A DNA stretch of 64,000 nt from Dioszegia crocea (GCA_001600615.1 BCKK01000004.1:558001-622000), one strand, 5' to 3'; positions 23,015 to 34,653 are shown, numbered from the stretch's first letter. Notes: generated from the letters alone by a model not told the origin. Translations and numbers: made by a program.

Positions 23015-24214
23015 ATGATCTTCCAGCAGCAGTTCGAGACTGAGGTCGAAGACGACGACGAAATCATCTATCGACCTCGTCGTCGGGGTGAAGCCAAATC
23101 ATCACGCCCCGCGGCCATCCATCCTCCTTCCCCAATCCCTACGAGCCCTTCTACCGACTTCTCCAAGTCTGTCGAAGCCCCATCTCCAGTTGCTCCACCT
23201 ATACCAGCGCCTAGCTCTGGATTTGCTTTCGATGCTGGACCGGATCCCTGGCAAGGAGTCGAGTCGAATGTCCTATCTGAGACTTTTGGCGGTCTACGGA
23301 TAGCCCCATCTCCCGCTCCGCCAATCTCAACTAGTCTCCTGGGCTCAGCGACCCTCCTCCCAGATACTATCTCCCATCGGTCAAATGCTGCTCTTCCCGA
23401 ACGAGTCATCTCTACCATCCCGCCGCAGCCCGCGCCAGCTGCCACTTCCTCCCTCTCCCACCCCGAGCTGGACAGATACGATGTCTCGTCTGTCCTGTAT
23501 CGCCCTCCTCATGTCCGCATTACGCATGAGCACTCTTCCTTCCCTCTCGCAGCTTCGTCTCTCAGCCCTGTCCAGAGCCGTCAGACATTGCTTCGAGACA
23601 TCCCCGTCAACAGCTCCGTCCCTGCAATTGCTCACAACAATCCCCACCCACCTCCTACCCAACAGGCTCATCCACTCGTCGCTCTCCCGCGGACACGTCT
23701 GCTTCCCCCTGCTCCTATCATTGACAAGTTACAGACACCGTCAGGCCTTCCGGGTCTAGCTTGGAGACACCCGAACGATAGGCGCAAACCGGAGGCGATA
23801 GAACGACGTGCTCAGAAGAAGGCAGCGTATGAAGCTGGAAAGGAAGAAGCACGGAGGAAGGAAGAGGAAGATCGGAAGTTGATGGAGAGGGAGATTATCC
23901 AGTCGACCGCTGTGCCGATCATCCCACACCCCAGCCATATCATCACCCCTGCCGAAACTGGGATCTCTCTGCCGACCGGAGGGCATACTCTCTGCCTTTC
24001 AATCACCTCATCACACGCAGCGGCCAGTCCGTTCGCAGATCCCCCTCCAGTGGTCGTTCCTCCGCTTGATAATCACCTTCCACCGTCCAAACAACATACC
24101 CATTCCCTCCTTACTACTCTGCGGATAGGTTTCTCCCCCCAGGGCCACCGGCGAGGGCACCGTCCCCCAAACTTCCACCCCGGCCGCAACGGCCAGTCCG
24201 CTCGCGAGCTCTGA
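23015..24214 (+). CDS. Pro/Ser-rich protein with KKAAY motif, probably frame-broken
   Basis: Start at ATG 23015 (MIFQQQFETEVEDDDEIIYR). 399 residues to TGA 24214, mostly Pro/Ser/Ala-rich and disordered, with one charged segment ERRAQKKAAYEAGKEEARRK at about residues 268-287. At 24135-24140 there is a run of six C. Removing one base there opens a second frame (24141-24659, 172 codons) that carries a related segment (ERRFAKKAAYNAERDR) and the same local order LRIG(F/L).P. The gene is therefore either frameshifted relative to its ancestor, or spliced at the CCCCCCAG there, or affected by a sequence error. Family not recognised. The 3' part overlaps the start of a minisatellite. Confidence 0.55.
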   Translation: MIFQQQFETEVEDDDEIIYRPRRRGEAKSSRPAAIHPPSPIPTSPSTDFSKSVEAPSPVAPPIPAPSSGFAFDAGPDPWQGVESNVLSETFGGLRIAPSPAPPISTSLLGSATLLPDTISHRSNAALPERVISTIPPQPAPAATSSLSHPELDRYDVSSVLYRPPHVRITHEHSSFPLAASSLSPVQSRQTLLRDIPVNSSVPAIAHNNPHPPPTQQAHPLVALPRTRLLPPAPIIDKLQTPSGLPGLAWRHPNDRRKPEAIERRAQKKAAYEAGKEEARRKEEEDRKLMEREIIQSTAVPIIPHPSHIITPAETGISLPTGGHTLCLSITSSHAAASPFADPPPVVVPPLDNHLPPSKQHTHSLLTTLRIGFSPQGHRRGHRPPNFHPGRNGQSAREL

Positions 24215-24659
24215 ACCTCCAATCCCTCCTCCAATAGGATCTTCTCGCCCGCCGTCTGGTAGACAAGCTCATCCTCTATCTCCTCCCCTGCGGATTGGGC
24301 TTCCCCCCCAAATTCCGCCTCCCAACGACCTTACAGCGCGGCCAGACCCTCCAAGTCCTCGGCGGAGGTATACAGACGACAAGCGCACACCGGAGGGCAG
24401 AGAGAGACGATTCGCAAAGAAGGCAGCATACAATGCGGAGAGGGATAGAACCATACTGGCAGGGGAGAAATGGGGTTCGTGGGAAAGCAAGGATACCGAT
24501 GGGTCTGTCCCTCTCATCGGACAGGCGCAGGAGAAACCTCTTGGGCGAAGAGACAAGGAGGAGAAAAGGAGCGCAAATCATCCCTCAACTCACCATGCCC
24601 ATTCGCTCCACTATCCCCTTCCTCCCCGACCCACCAAGAGCGGCCAGTCCGTTCCCTAA
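24141..24659 (+). pseudogene. Frame-shifted second half of the Pro/Ser-rich gene
   Basis: An open frame without its own good start that continues the preceding gene in another phase. It encodes a repeat of the first half: AATASPLASS compares with AAASPFADPP, LRIGLPPQ with LRIGFSPQ, and ERRFAKKAAYNAERDR with ERRAQKKAAYEAGKEE. It stops at TAA 24657-24659, inside the repeat array. Its unbroken length of 172 codons argues that it is or was translated with the first half. Confidence 0.5.
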
Positions 24660-24669
24660 CTCTACTTCG

Positions 24670-25070
24670 AGCATCCAGAGCGGCCAGCCCGTCCGATGTC
24701 TCGTCTCCTCCTCGACGGAAAAGTGACTAGTTCGCATTCCGTCTCCATGTCCACAACGGCCAGTCCGTTGATCCTTCCCCAACATCTAGAGCGGCCTGTC
24801 CGTCCGATGTTTCGTCTCCTCCCTAACGGCAGAAGCGACCAGCTCGCACTCCGTTATCCAAATCAGCAGCGGCCAGTCCGTTTGCCTGATTCTTCCGCTC
24901 AACATCTAGAGCGACAAGTTCGTCCGGTGTTTCGTCATCACAACGGCAAGAGTGACTAAGTTCGCATCTGTCTGTGTGCCTTATGCCCCTCAGCATCTGG
25001 AGCGACCAGTTCGCACGTTGTTTTGGGCTTGACGCGGAAAGTGACTAAGTTCGCATCCGTTCGTCAAGCC
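24670..25070 (+). repeat. Degenerate minisatellite, four copies of ~90-120 bp
   Basis: Copies begin at 24670, 24781, 24901 and 24992, each with (A/G)(A/G)CATCTAGAGCG or a close variant. Each continues with a CCAGTCCGTCCGATG-like core, and most also carry GTGACTAAGTTCGCA further on. The core GCGGCCAGTCCGTTCG also appears singly upstream inside the Pro/Ser-rich gene (near 24018, 24190 and 24650), where it encodes Ala-Ala-Ser-Pro-type residues. This shows that the array spread from, or into, coding sequence. Copies differ at many positions. Confidence 0.7.
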
Positions 25071-25516
25071 GCCCCTTCTTCCCTTTCTGCCAGCTGCCGC
25101 TTCATGCGGATAGTCCGTCCTTGACCTGCTGCATTGGCATGTATACTTTGTAAACCCGTTAACTGCAACCGCACATGTCATGATAGCGCACGAGCCTAAT
25201 CTCGACACCAGACCCAACAATTTTATATCTCAAAGCAGACGATATATTGAATAAGTGTCCGCTTTGGGGTGATTATCAGCGATTGTCCCCCAACACCCTG
25301 TCAATAGGATTTGGTGTTGAGATTACACGAGCCCCGCAACACACATTGTATCTTTGACAAGTTCTACATTTTCTGGGTAACGCGTACACTATAGTAGCCT
25401 ACGGAAATGCGGACGATCGATGGGCGATCTATCCGAGCAAACACAAAGCAGCGAAATGAACAAAAAGAGGTTGAAGAACTACAAACCCCCCTCATCTAGT
25501 TTTCCCTTCACACTCC
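25071..25516. other. Intergenic, 3' side of ACO1
   Basis: About 450 bp after the minisatellite. It becomes AT-richer toward ACO1 (25220-25480), consistent with an ACO1 3' UTR. No coding feature seen. Confidence 0.5.
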
Positions 25517-28500
25517 TTATGCAGACGCAGCAGCGGCATCACGGGCCTTGGCGGCAGTAGCCATCAAGTTGAGTGCTGACACGTCAGTAAAGATTCCTTG
25601 GAGGGCAAAGGGCAAGACTCACCTGAACCAGCCTTGAACCATTCCCACTGTCCCTCGTTGATAGAAGTGGTCGACAAGATCTTCTCGGAACTTCCATCCT
25701 TGTGCTTAATCTCAAGCTCAATATCTTGTCCGGGCTTGAATGAGTTTAGGCCGAGGATGGAGATTTTGTCGGTTCCGGAGATCTTCTCGTAGTCTGCAGA
25801 GTTCTTGAACCAGAGGGGGAGCATACTGCCAGGTCAGCGATGGAACAATACAGTGATAACCTAAACTCACCCCTGCTTCTTCAAGTTGGTCTCGTGGATA
25901 CGGGCGAATGAACGGCAGAGGACGGCGGCACCACCTAGGAAACGGGGCTCGAGGGCGGCGTGTTCACGGGATGATCCTTCTCCGTAGTTCTCGTCACCGA
26001 CGACAATCCATGGGATACCGGCATCACGGTAGGCACTGATTTTGTCAGCTTGATTTCAGAGTTGGGCCAGACAGCAAGGATGTGTTTGGCTGGGAAACCT
26101 AGAGAAGCTGCAGGGACGCATGATTGCGCGAGATTGCTCGAAAACAACGACCGATGTATTCTGTATCCGCGGATGGGGTGTGCGGGGAATCTCATGAAAT
26201 AAAGGACTTACGCAGCAACGGTAGGGACGGCACCGAACTCGCCGGTGGTCTGGTTGAGAATGCTGTTGGCCTCTCCGCTGTCGGCGTTGATGGCTCCAAT
26301 AAGACAGTTTTCTGCCCATGTAAGCTGAGAACCAATGCGAATGCATATTCCAACTCACGGGAGATGTTCTCCAAGTGTCCACGGTACTTCAACCAAGGTC
26401 CACCGGCGGAGATGTGATCAGTGGTGCACTTTCCCTTGGCCTTAATAAGGACAGGGGCCTCAATAATGTCCTTGCCGTCCCATGGCTTGAAGGGAGTGAG
26501 GAGCTGGAGACGGTCGGAAGAAGGGTTGACAGCGACAGAGACGGAAGTTCCGTCCTCTGGAGGAGCCTGGAAGGTGTTCTCTCCCGGGTCGTAACCCCTG
26601 GAAGGAAGTTCGTCACCGGTAGGCTCGGTGAATTTGAACATTTTTCCGTCAGAGCCCTTGAGCGAGTCGGTAAGAGGGTTGAATGTCAAGTCGCCAGCGA
26701 AAATCATGGCGGTGACGAGATCAGGGGAGGCGACAAAGGCGTGGGTGGCGGGGTTGGCGTCGTTTCGGCCAGTGAAGTTTCGGTTGTAGGAAGTGATGAC
26801 TGCAAATCAGCACAGTCTGGCTCTGCAAAGTGACGGCACGTACTAGAGTTCTTCTCGCCCTTCTTGACGTCCTGTCGGTCCCATTGACCAATACAAGGAC
26901 CGCAAGCGTTGGCAAGTACGACACCGCCAATGTTCTCAAATGCCTCAATCATGCCGTCTCGGGCAATGGTAGCTCGGACCTGCTCAGATCCGGGAGTGAC
27001 GGTGAAGAGTGATTTGGCCTTGAGACCGTGGGCGGCAGCCTCCTTGGCAATGTGGGCAGAACGGGCCATGTCCTCGTATGACGAGTTGGTGCACGAGCCG
27101 ATAAGTCCGACCTTGAGCTCGGCGGGCCAGTCATTCTTCTTGACCTCGGCGGCGAATTGGGAAATGGGGGTGGCGAGATCAGGGGTGAAGGGGCCGTTGA
27201 CGTGGGGCTCGAGCTCGGAAAGGTTCTAAAGATCAGCTGTGAATCTATGATTGGCTTTTGACAGAAAACTGACAATCTCAATCCTCTGGTCATACTCGCA
27301 TCCCTCGTCAGGTGTCAAGTTGTGCTTGAACTCGTTGGCGTATGAGGCGATAGCAGATCGGTTGGTAGCCTGGAGGTAACCGGCCATCTTGGCGTTGTAA
27401 GGGAAGAGTGAGGTGGTGGCTCCGATTTCGGCACCCATGTTGCAGATGGTGGCCATACCGGTGGCAGAAAGGGTGTCGACACCGGGACCGAAGTACTCAA
27501 TGATGGCGCCAGTTCCACCCTTGACGGTGAGAATACCAGCGACCTTGAGGATGATATCTGCAAAGTTAGCTCGTCTAGCCTTAGAGAAAAAGCTCTCAGC
27601 TCACCCTTAGGTGTGGTCCATCCAGACATCTTTCCGTCGAGGTAGACACCGATAACCTTGGGCGCCTTAAGCTCCCATGGGATACCAGCCATAACGTCCA
27701 CAGCGTCGGCTCCTCCGACACCGCAGGCAACCATACCGAGACCACCGGCGTTAGGGGTGTGGGAGTCGGTACCAATCATCATAAGACCGGGAGTGGCGTA
27801 GTTCTCAAGGATAATCTGGTGGCTGAGAGGTTAGCTCGGTGACGACTGGCGCGACAGGAACAGCTTACATGATACCAGATCCAGCCTTCCAGAAACCAAT
27901 ACCGTACTTGGCACAAGCAGTAGCCAAAAAGTCGTAAACCTCCCTGTTGATGTCGTTTGCACGGGCGAGATCCTTGGGTCCACCAATCTGGGCCTGGATC
28001 AAGTGGTCACAGTGGACCGAGGTGGGCACGGCGGTTTGGGGGAGACCGGCCGACATGAATTGAAGAATGGCCATCTGGGCAGTGGCATCCTGGCAGGCGA
28101 CTCGCTGTTGTTATCAGTTGGGGTACTGCAAGTTGTGGAGCACTGGCAACTCACGTCAGGTCGTAGTTTGAGGTAAGAAACACCTCGCTGGATGTCCTGC
28201 TCGTGGGGGTTGTCGAGATGTCCGTAAACGATCTTCTCGGCAAGGGTGAGGGGAGTGTTGAGACTGACTCGTTAGCTCGAGCTTTAGTGATGGGCGTGGC
28301 GTATAAGGAACGTCGGCAGACACAGAAGGTCTAACGTAGGTCCTCTCTCCTTGCCTGCTTCCTCACGCGACCAGACACAAAGGAAGGAGGCAACTTACCG
28401 AGACCTAACAATCTGCAGGTTGTCCTCGATACGCTGGTAGTTGATATACCTGCCCTTCTCAAGGTTGCTCATCTCGACCTTCCTGTCTCCAATTGAAGAC

Positions 28501-28589
28501 TTAACGGTGGCCATGCTTCGGGTTGCGAGCATGGATGAGCGGGAGAGACCCGCGGCCGCACGAAGCGGGTTACCGACCAGGCGTGACAT
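25517..28589 (-). CDS. ACO1: Mitochondrial aconitate hydratase (aconitase)
   Basis: A spliced gene of about eleven exons; exon 1 is 28589-28400, exon 2 is 28263-28155 and exon 3 starts at 28104. The N-terminus [19 protein letters not shown] is rich in Arg/Ser/Ala, as in a mitochondrial presequence. Family blocks in order: [92 protein letters not shown] and [15 protein letters not shown]. The three Cys that ligate the 4Fe-4S cluster (one in SCTNSS, two in CGPC) and the substrate Arg region are present. The enzyme interconverts citrate and isocitrate in the TCA cycle. Stop is TAA at 25519-25517. Confidence 0.97.
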
Positions 28590-30189
28590 GGTTGGATTAG
28601 CTTTGGGGAGAGTAGAGGGGAGGGAGGGGAGGTTGTAGAGAGGTATGAAGTGAAGTTTGGAGGTGAGCGAGGAGAGATGCGGCAAGCCAACGGTCTCCTT
28701 CTTATTCCTGTCACTTGATAGGTCAATCACACTATCGGCCGCTTAACAGCGAGAAAAGCCGGTCATGTCATGACGTGGATTTAGTGGCGAGCTGATACCA
28801 GGTCCAGATTGGGCGGATTTGTTCGGCCGCAACAAAGCCCTAAAGCCGAACTCACATTCCTCGTGCCTGGTCTGTGCGTCTCTCTCACAAATAGAAGCGT
28901 CGAGATGATACCACCCAAGCGCGCCGTCAAGCTTGCTCGGTCTTACTCGGCGAACGACTTAGCAGGGCTGTACCTCATAGAGAGTCTGAAAATCTCTACC
29001 CGCGGCTGTCGAGAGGGCCGTCAGTCGAGGCTTGATGAGGCCTACTCTTGACCGTCGGCCCGAACGACGCCATGGAGTTCACCATGACCGCCTGTCAACA
29101 GCTTCGCCCGTCGAACCGCAGTTCAGAGCTGTGAGCATGCTAGCATTTATCTATGCAAGAGTATCCTCCCCCACACATGTCTCCATCTACCCACTCTTCG
29201 CTACCACTGTTACACACCGACTTCTCGCCTTCTAGAGCGCAACTCTATCCCGATCGGATCGGCACACCTTGGCGGGGTTCAATGCGCTTCTCGAACCTCA
29301 CGACAGTCTGGAAAGCGGCGAAATGCCCGAGATCCACACACGCTCGTACGACAACAATACCCTTGTCATCCAATTTCGAGGGTGTGGACACACAGCCCAA
29401 CACACAACTACCGTCCCCTGAGGCTTCGATTAGCTCCATTAATCCTTTAGGCTTTCCGGCCCCCATCGGATCAACTCGCGAAAGATCGCTTGACTATACG
29501 CTCCAGCAGCTTTATAGTTTTTGGGGAAGTCTGGGGGAGTCGTCCGGTCGATCCGGTGCGGAATGACCAAGGGGCCGCGGCTTCTTATCCCCACACAACC
29601 TCGCTCATCTTCCTGATGCACAGCTATACCCTCTAGCCGCCGGCGGCAAACTACTCTCTCCACCCACTGACTCTTGTCCCGCGCATCCATTACTGGCTCA
29701 TCTGTACTCGCTACTCTCGCTGATACCTGCTTTGCCAAACGACTACGACTGCGACCGACGAGCTACGCCTTCACTCAAGTTGAGCGTTGAATGACCACAT
29801 TGTCTTACGGCTCTTTCATTGCCTCCGCCTCCTCGATATCGTTGCTCTTTCTTCTCTTTCCCGCATCGTCTCTTCCCCTTCGACCCAGCTTCAGCCTCAG
29901 TTCCTAGCCATCTTCGACCTGATCTCATACTTTCCCCGTTTTCCGCTCGGACCGCATTCTTCACTCAACTCCAGCTTTTCCTTCTTTCGTTCCTTCCTTC
30001 TGCCTCTCTGTCTTGTAGCTCCTTTTTTACGCTCGGACCTGATCCCATACGGTAAGCTTGATCCTCATCATTCAATGCAAGCTCAGCTAATACGCTCAGA
30101 CCTCCCTTTTACACCAGCGCCTGCCCCAACCTCAAAGTCCCTTTCGCCCACACACAACCCCACACCTTTAATCTCAGATCCCACTCCGT
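28590..30189. other. Gene-poor spacer between divergent ACO1 and bHLH genes
   Basis: 1.6 kb with no convincing coding sequence; the longest frames (29153-29566 plus, 29439-29738 minus) have no motif. The region 29780-30180 is strongly pyrimidine-rich and looks like a long 5' leader of the bHLH gene. A possible leader intron is 30052-30099 (GTAAGC, GCTAAT branch, CTCAG). The ACO1 promoter should lie just right of 28589. Confidence 0.5.
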
Positions 30190-31999
30190 ATGTCCACCGT
30201 CGCGCCACACGGCCCCAGTTCTGCTCCTACAGCATCATACTACCCTCTCGAAAGTCCATTTTCATTCAATTTCGGAGGTGACGAATACGGCTTGAACCCT
30301 ACTTGTATGTCAGCTATCCTTTTCTTGGTCGAGTTTGTCAAGAATGCTGAAGCTGATACAACAGTCTCACCAGATATGACGCGATATCTGAAATCTCCGA
30401 CACCGTCGGCTCAATGTGATGGAGAGGGCCAGGAGGGATCTCATCAGCCTCAACACACACCTCCATCACACCGTAAGCTGCACTGCTTCCCCCTTCCCCA
30501 TTGTCCTGGTCTGATCAATACTTCATCACTGCATATACACTGATGCTGACCCACAGTACAATCACCAAGTACATACGACATGGCCAACCTGTCATTGCAT
30601 TCCCCAACCGGACCAGCTTCTCAACCCCACTCGCAGCCTATCCCCATCCACAATTCGTCCCACCACCACGTCAGCCCTGATAGCCATGGTCATGGCTACT
30701 CCCTTGGCTCTCCGTCAAGTCTACCCCACCGCAATGGGTATCATCAGCTCTATCACCCATACGCACGTCCGAGCGGTAAGTCCATCTCGTCAGCCTTACC
30801 ATTCCGCTCAATTGTCGCCCTCATTGGGAACTGAGCTGATCCTTCAGACCAATCAAACTACCTCTTCCGCTCCCCACCCGGCTCTTCCCACTCTGCCAAC
30901 TCCGGACCCCTCTCATCAGCCCTCGTATCCCCCATGACCGACCTAGCCGAAATGTCCCCGTTGCCCATCACGTACTATGGTCACACCCAATACATTGCCA
31001 GTCCACTCACCGGTCATGCCGGTATGAGCCCCACAATGGACCAGCAGCCGAGAGCAATGGGAATGGGACTGGGGATGAGCATGGATGATGGGAATGGGAC
31101 GGTCGATGGGTTGGGGCTCGTCGGGACGGGTGGTATGCACTTTGCGCCATATCCAGGCGATATGGGTCTGGGGCTGGGCCAGATCCCGCAGTATCCACCT
31201 GGGAACGCTGGGAATGGCGTCGGTGGTAGAGGGAAGGGAAAGCGGCGGGGTGGGAGAGGAGGAGGTGCTGGGACCGGAGTTGTCAGAGGGGCCAGGCGGA
31301 AAGTTAGCGTGGAGGGCTCGGTGGTTACTGTTAAAGTCAAGAAGGAGGCAGGAGGGATGGAGGGGGATGATGAAGAAGAGGATGAAGATGCGGAGGGTGA
31401 AAGGTGGGTATCAGCTTGCGTTATCTCGTGCGCTGGTAGAGTAAAGAAGCTGATGGGTGTAGTGTACCTGGTGATATCACCAATGGAACGCACAAATCCC
31501 ACTTGGAGAAGGTATGTCGAGAAAGTTCACCTGAATCGCTGTGTACAATGCGCAATGACATAAGCTGATAACCACAGCGCCGCCGTCTGATTCTCAAAAG
31601 ACACTTTGCAGCCCTTGCGAATGTGCTTGAGCCACTCACGGGCGGAAGTGGTAAGGGCAGTACGAAAGTCAATACGCTCGAACGTGGTATGTCATGTCTC
31701 CGGATCCTCTCCAAATCATCCTTGCTCGTCTGCACTGCTCTTCCTCAATTGACACTACAGCCACGATCAAGATCCAAGCCCTGACTAGCGCAGTCAACAG
31801 TATATCGCAGCAAAACCAAGAACTCTGCGATGCATTGATGGAAGAGCGCCACGCACATGCCGAGACGCTAAAGTATGTCTAGCTAGCTCACCCGCCCGGT
31901 ATAAGGGTCTGAAAAATAGCTGATACTTGCAGGCTGAACGCTGAGCTGTCAAGAGCTTTAGCATCTATTAGGACGGGCGGTAGTTCACCCTTGGCCTAG
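30190..31999 (+). CDS. Putative bHLH-leucine zipper transcription factor
   Basis: Eight exons: 30190-30304, 30365-30472, 30557-30775, 30848-31403, 31463-31511, 31578-31686, 31761-31872 and 31933-31999, all in phase, 444 residues. The N-terminal two thirds is Ser/Pro/His/Gly-rich with a basic GKGKRRGGRGGG stretch and an acidic run. The C-terminal part fits bHLH: basic region and helix 1 KSHLEKRRRLILKRHFAALA, a short loop, then helix 2 KVNTLERATIKIQALTSAV continuing into ISQQNQEL as a short zipper. Glu and Arg of the basic signature are present, but the usual His four residues before the Glu is a Lys. DNA binding and nuclear location are inferred. The bHLH is split over three exons, so it is easy to miss. 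Confidence 0.75.
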
Positions 32000-33379
32000 G
32001 CCCCCCCATGCCATCACTATCCCCTCCCGACATCTCGATTCGAGTCGGGCTTGTGCAGCCTTCATCCCCACCTCTGTTTAAACGAAATCAGCAAACGACA
32101 TCTTACGATTGATACGAAACTCCGAAACAACCTCTTACGACCTTTCCCCTTCCCTTTCCCTGCGCATCATTCTTCCCCCGTCTCGATCTTACCCTTGCCT
32201 AGTCCGCGGTTCCCATCCCCCTCTTCACCTCCTATGTTGATCAGACCATCATCTCAACTTGCCCATCTCAATGTCAGCTAGCGTCCATTTTCGACCGCAT
32301 GTAGCTTATAACAAAATTACGACCCTCCTTACCCCTCTTTCTGGGCTATCTCACTCGATAGCCCAATCTCCTGTGCAACCCCTCGGTCGAGATGATTCCA
32401 AATCACATCACACGGCCTTCACCAGACCGCATCGTCATTTCCCTCTCCGGCAATCTCTGCCTATTTGGCACAATTTTCCTCTTCACTTCACTTCACAACT
32501 CTATTACTTCGGCTGGCTCCCTCGTACACTCTACCTCCCTCTTCTACCTCAATATCTCCCCACAGACGATAAATGAGCTGAATCTCCCGGTCGACATCAG
32601 AGCCGCCGGCGGCCTTGGTTCATCGGGATTCTCGACTCGTTTTCTTCATTCCTTCTCTCTTGTACGCTCCGTACAGGAGTCAGAGGGATGTATGGGTCGT
32701 CTATACCTCACCTGACACCACTTCGTTTTCGCTCCACGGTCCACCTCACCACCTTTCCCTCAGAAACAACTCTCTCCACCCCTACCTTAGTACCTCCACG
32801 CACATATCGATAACGGGCTGGAACCCGTTTCTTTAGTTCACTTGGACTTTTTTCGTCTGGGACGGGAAAGAAGCCAAGGAGCTACTGGGTCGATATGGGG
32901 CATCATACACATCGATAGCGGCTGAGCCGTTGCTTTCGCCTTTGTCTCTACCTGCTCTTGGTGGGCAACGGAGATCGAGGTGATTGGGTCGGTGTGGGGG
33001 AAAATATATCGATAGCGGCTGAGCCGTTGCTGTTGCTTCTTACTGTTGGTGTCCTTGATGGATGAAGCTGTCTGAGGTGATTGGGTCGATATGGCTGGAC
33101 TGAGGGGTGGATCAGATAGGCGGAAACAGGCGAGAGAAGGAGAACAGGCGGGCCATGGGGATCAGTACGTTTTGTTCATTGTACATTACCGTTTCTAAGT
33201 CATACTTCACTTTTGGTCCCTCTTTCATTTCTTTCCGTAGTCAGTCCTTACTTTAGCTCATTCATTCCAGTCTGGTTATCTTGATGTGATACTTGTTTGA
33301 GGTTTGTACGAGATACACGGCTGCACCCGACTAAATCAATGTGTGTTGGTCCGCTGCCCGTCAAGCTCCGAGTTCGACT
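32000..33379. other. Gene-poor stretch between bHLH gene and NPC2
   Basis: 1.38 kb without a convincing gene. The left part (32040-32560) is C/T-rich. The right part (32880-33100) holds a repeated module with a palindromic core, listed separately. It may be a long 3' UTR of the bHLH gene; not provable here. Confidence 0.5.
32885..33095. repeat. Direct repeat module with palindromic CGGCTGAGCCG core
   Basis: A 24-bp sequence at 32911-32934 recurs exactly at 33008-33031, 97 bp later. Its core CGGCTGAGCCG is a near-perfect palindrome. A companion motif, TGGGTCGATATGG or a variant, precedes each copy (32886, about 32983) and occurs a third time near 33081 without a core after it. Function unknown. 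Confidence 0.75.
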
Positions 33380-34429
33380 TCATACAAAATTCATGATGGG
33401 TACCTTCGGTATCTTGCCTTGACCATACCTCTCACATGTGCCCTCCTGCTCCGGCGCCATTATCGTCATCACATTTCCTGATTTGACAGCGAGAGTAACA
33501 TCGCCATCGTATGCGCTGAGGCGAACCTGAAAGCAGACAATCATCTAGCTTCGACTCTTCATCTGGCAACAAGTCAGCAAGCTCGATTGACGAATCATGA
33601 CAATTGATCGAAACTCACAAAGTCGACAAAGAGGTTGAGGCAGACAAGATCTTCATCATCGACTGAGTAGCCGCGGACAGAGACGACGAATTTGGCTAAT
33701 TGAGTCAGCTTATTAGTTCCATCGATGCATATGGCTGAATGAGACGAGCGGTGGAAGAAAAAGCTGTGAATTGGGTCCACGACGGTGCAAACGTACCGTG
33801 GGGGATCTCCTTGGGAAGCTCAACAGTCTGAGTGACCTTGTATGGTCCAGCCTCGACAGGGCACTGAACAGAAGCGTTGTTGTTTCGGCTGCAGGTGTAA
33901 GCTTGATTGAATCCAAGTAAATACCCATTCTTGGACGCCTCGTAACTTACGCTTCTTCGCACACATCAAAGGTCTTCTGGAGCAGCTTGACCAGGCCGAG
34001 CTTGACGGTCACATCGACGTACGCGCCTTCCTTTCAGGTGTCAGCTACATGGTTCCAGCCCGTTCGACCAGGTGGTTCAATCAGACAGCTTACCTCAATA
34101 CGGTCCAAGACGTCCGCTTCAATGGTAACGGTCATGTTCTTTCCGGGCTGGGGTGGGTCAGGCGAAACGACGAACGACTTAAGCTGGATGAGATCGGTGG
34201 CGAGGCCTATCTATCAGCTTCCGCGAATACATTGGCACGCTACGGACAGCTCACCGCAGTCGGTATAGCTCCACGAATCAAAGGTGTGGACTTCCCCACT
34301 CTTGGTCGATTGCACATCGCCACCGGAGGACGAGACGAGGGCGTTGGCCCATGACAGAGCCTTCTCCGAGCCGAGGAGGGCGAGTGAGGGGGCTGCGAGA
34401 AGTGGTAAAGCTAGGACTGTGAGACGCAT
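33380..34429 (-). CDS. NPC2: NPC2-like ML-domain sterol/lipid transfer protein
   Basis: Six exons: 34429-34255, 34206-34094, 34030-33951, 33888-33797, 33695-33619 and 33526-33380; phases agree, 227 residues. A signal peptide is visible (MRLTVLALPLLAAPSLALL). The ML domain follows: FDSWSYTDCG, FVVSPDPPQPGKNMTV, EGAYVDVTVKLGLVKLLQKT, FDVCEEARN, VQCPVEAGPY, LPKEIPHAKF and DDEDLVCLNLFVDF. Cys positions fit the family's disulphides. The known role is binding sterols or phospholipids in the vacuole lumen. The last exon adds ~48 residues beyond the usual family end; without that splice the frame stops at 33595 after ten more residues, closer to the family length. I keep the spliced form because both sites are strong. 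Confidence 0.88.
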
Positions 34430-34653
34430 TCTGGGCTGTGGACTGTGTAGGTAGTTGGCTAGAGAGGGTAGATATGGGATGTATAGGTTGAATGAAGGGG
34501 ATGTATAGAGGGTGAGAGATAGGGGCAGTATGACGTGAGTGTCTCTAATCGGAAGGAGAGTTGCCGCTTCGGGTAGTTACGTTACCGCTCAGTGTCGGAT
34601 CTCAGCCTGACATACAATATGGTTGATGGTTCTGTTTTGACTATACGTCGACA
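34430..34653. promoter_or_regulatory. Shared divergent promoter NPC2 / pterin dehydratase
   Basis: 224 bp between the two start codons. No TATA element was recognised. Confidence 0.45.

Noticed and set aside
29787..30281. Open frame upstream of the bHLH start
   Set aside because: Pyrimidine-rich leader composition and out of frame with the conserved protein; treated as 5' UTR.
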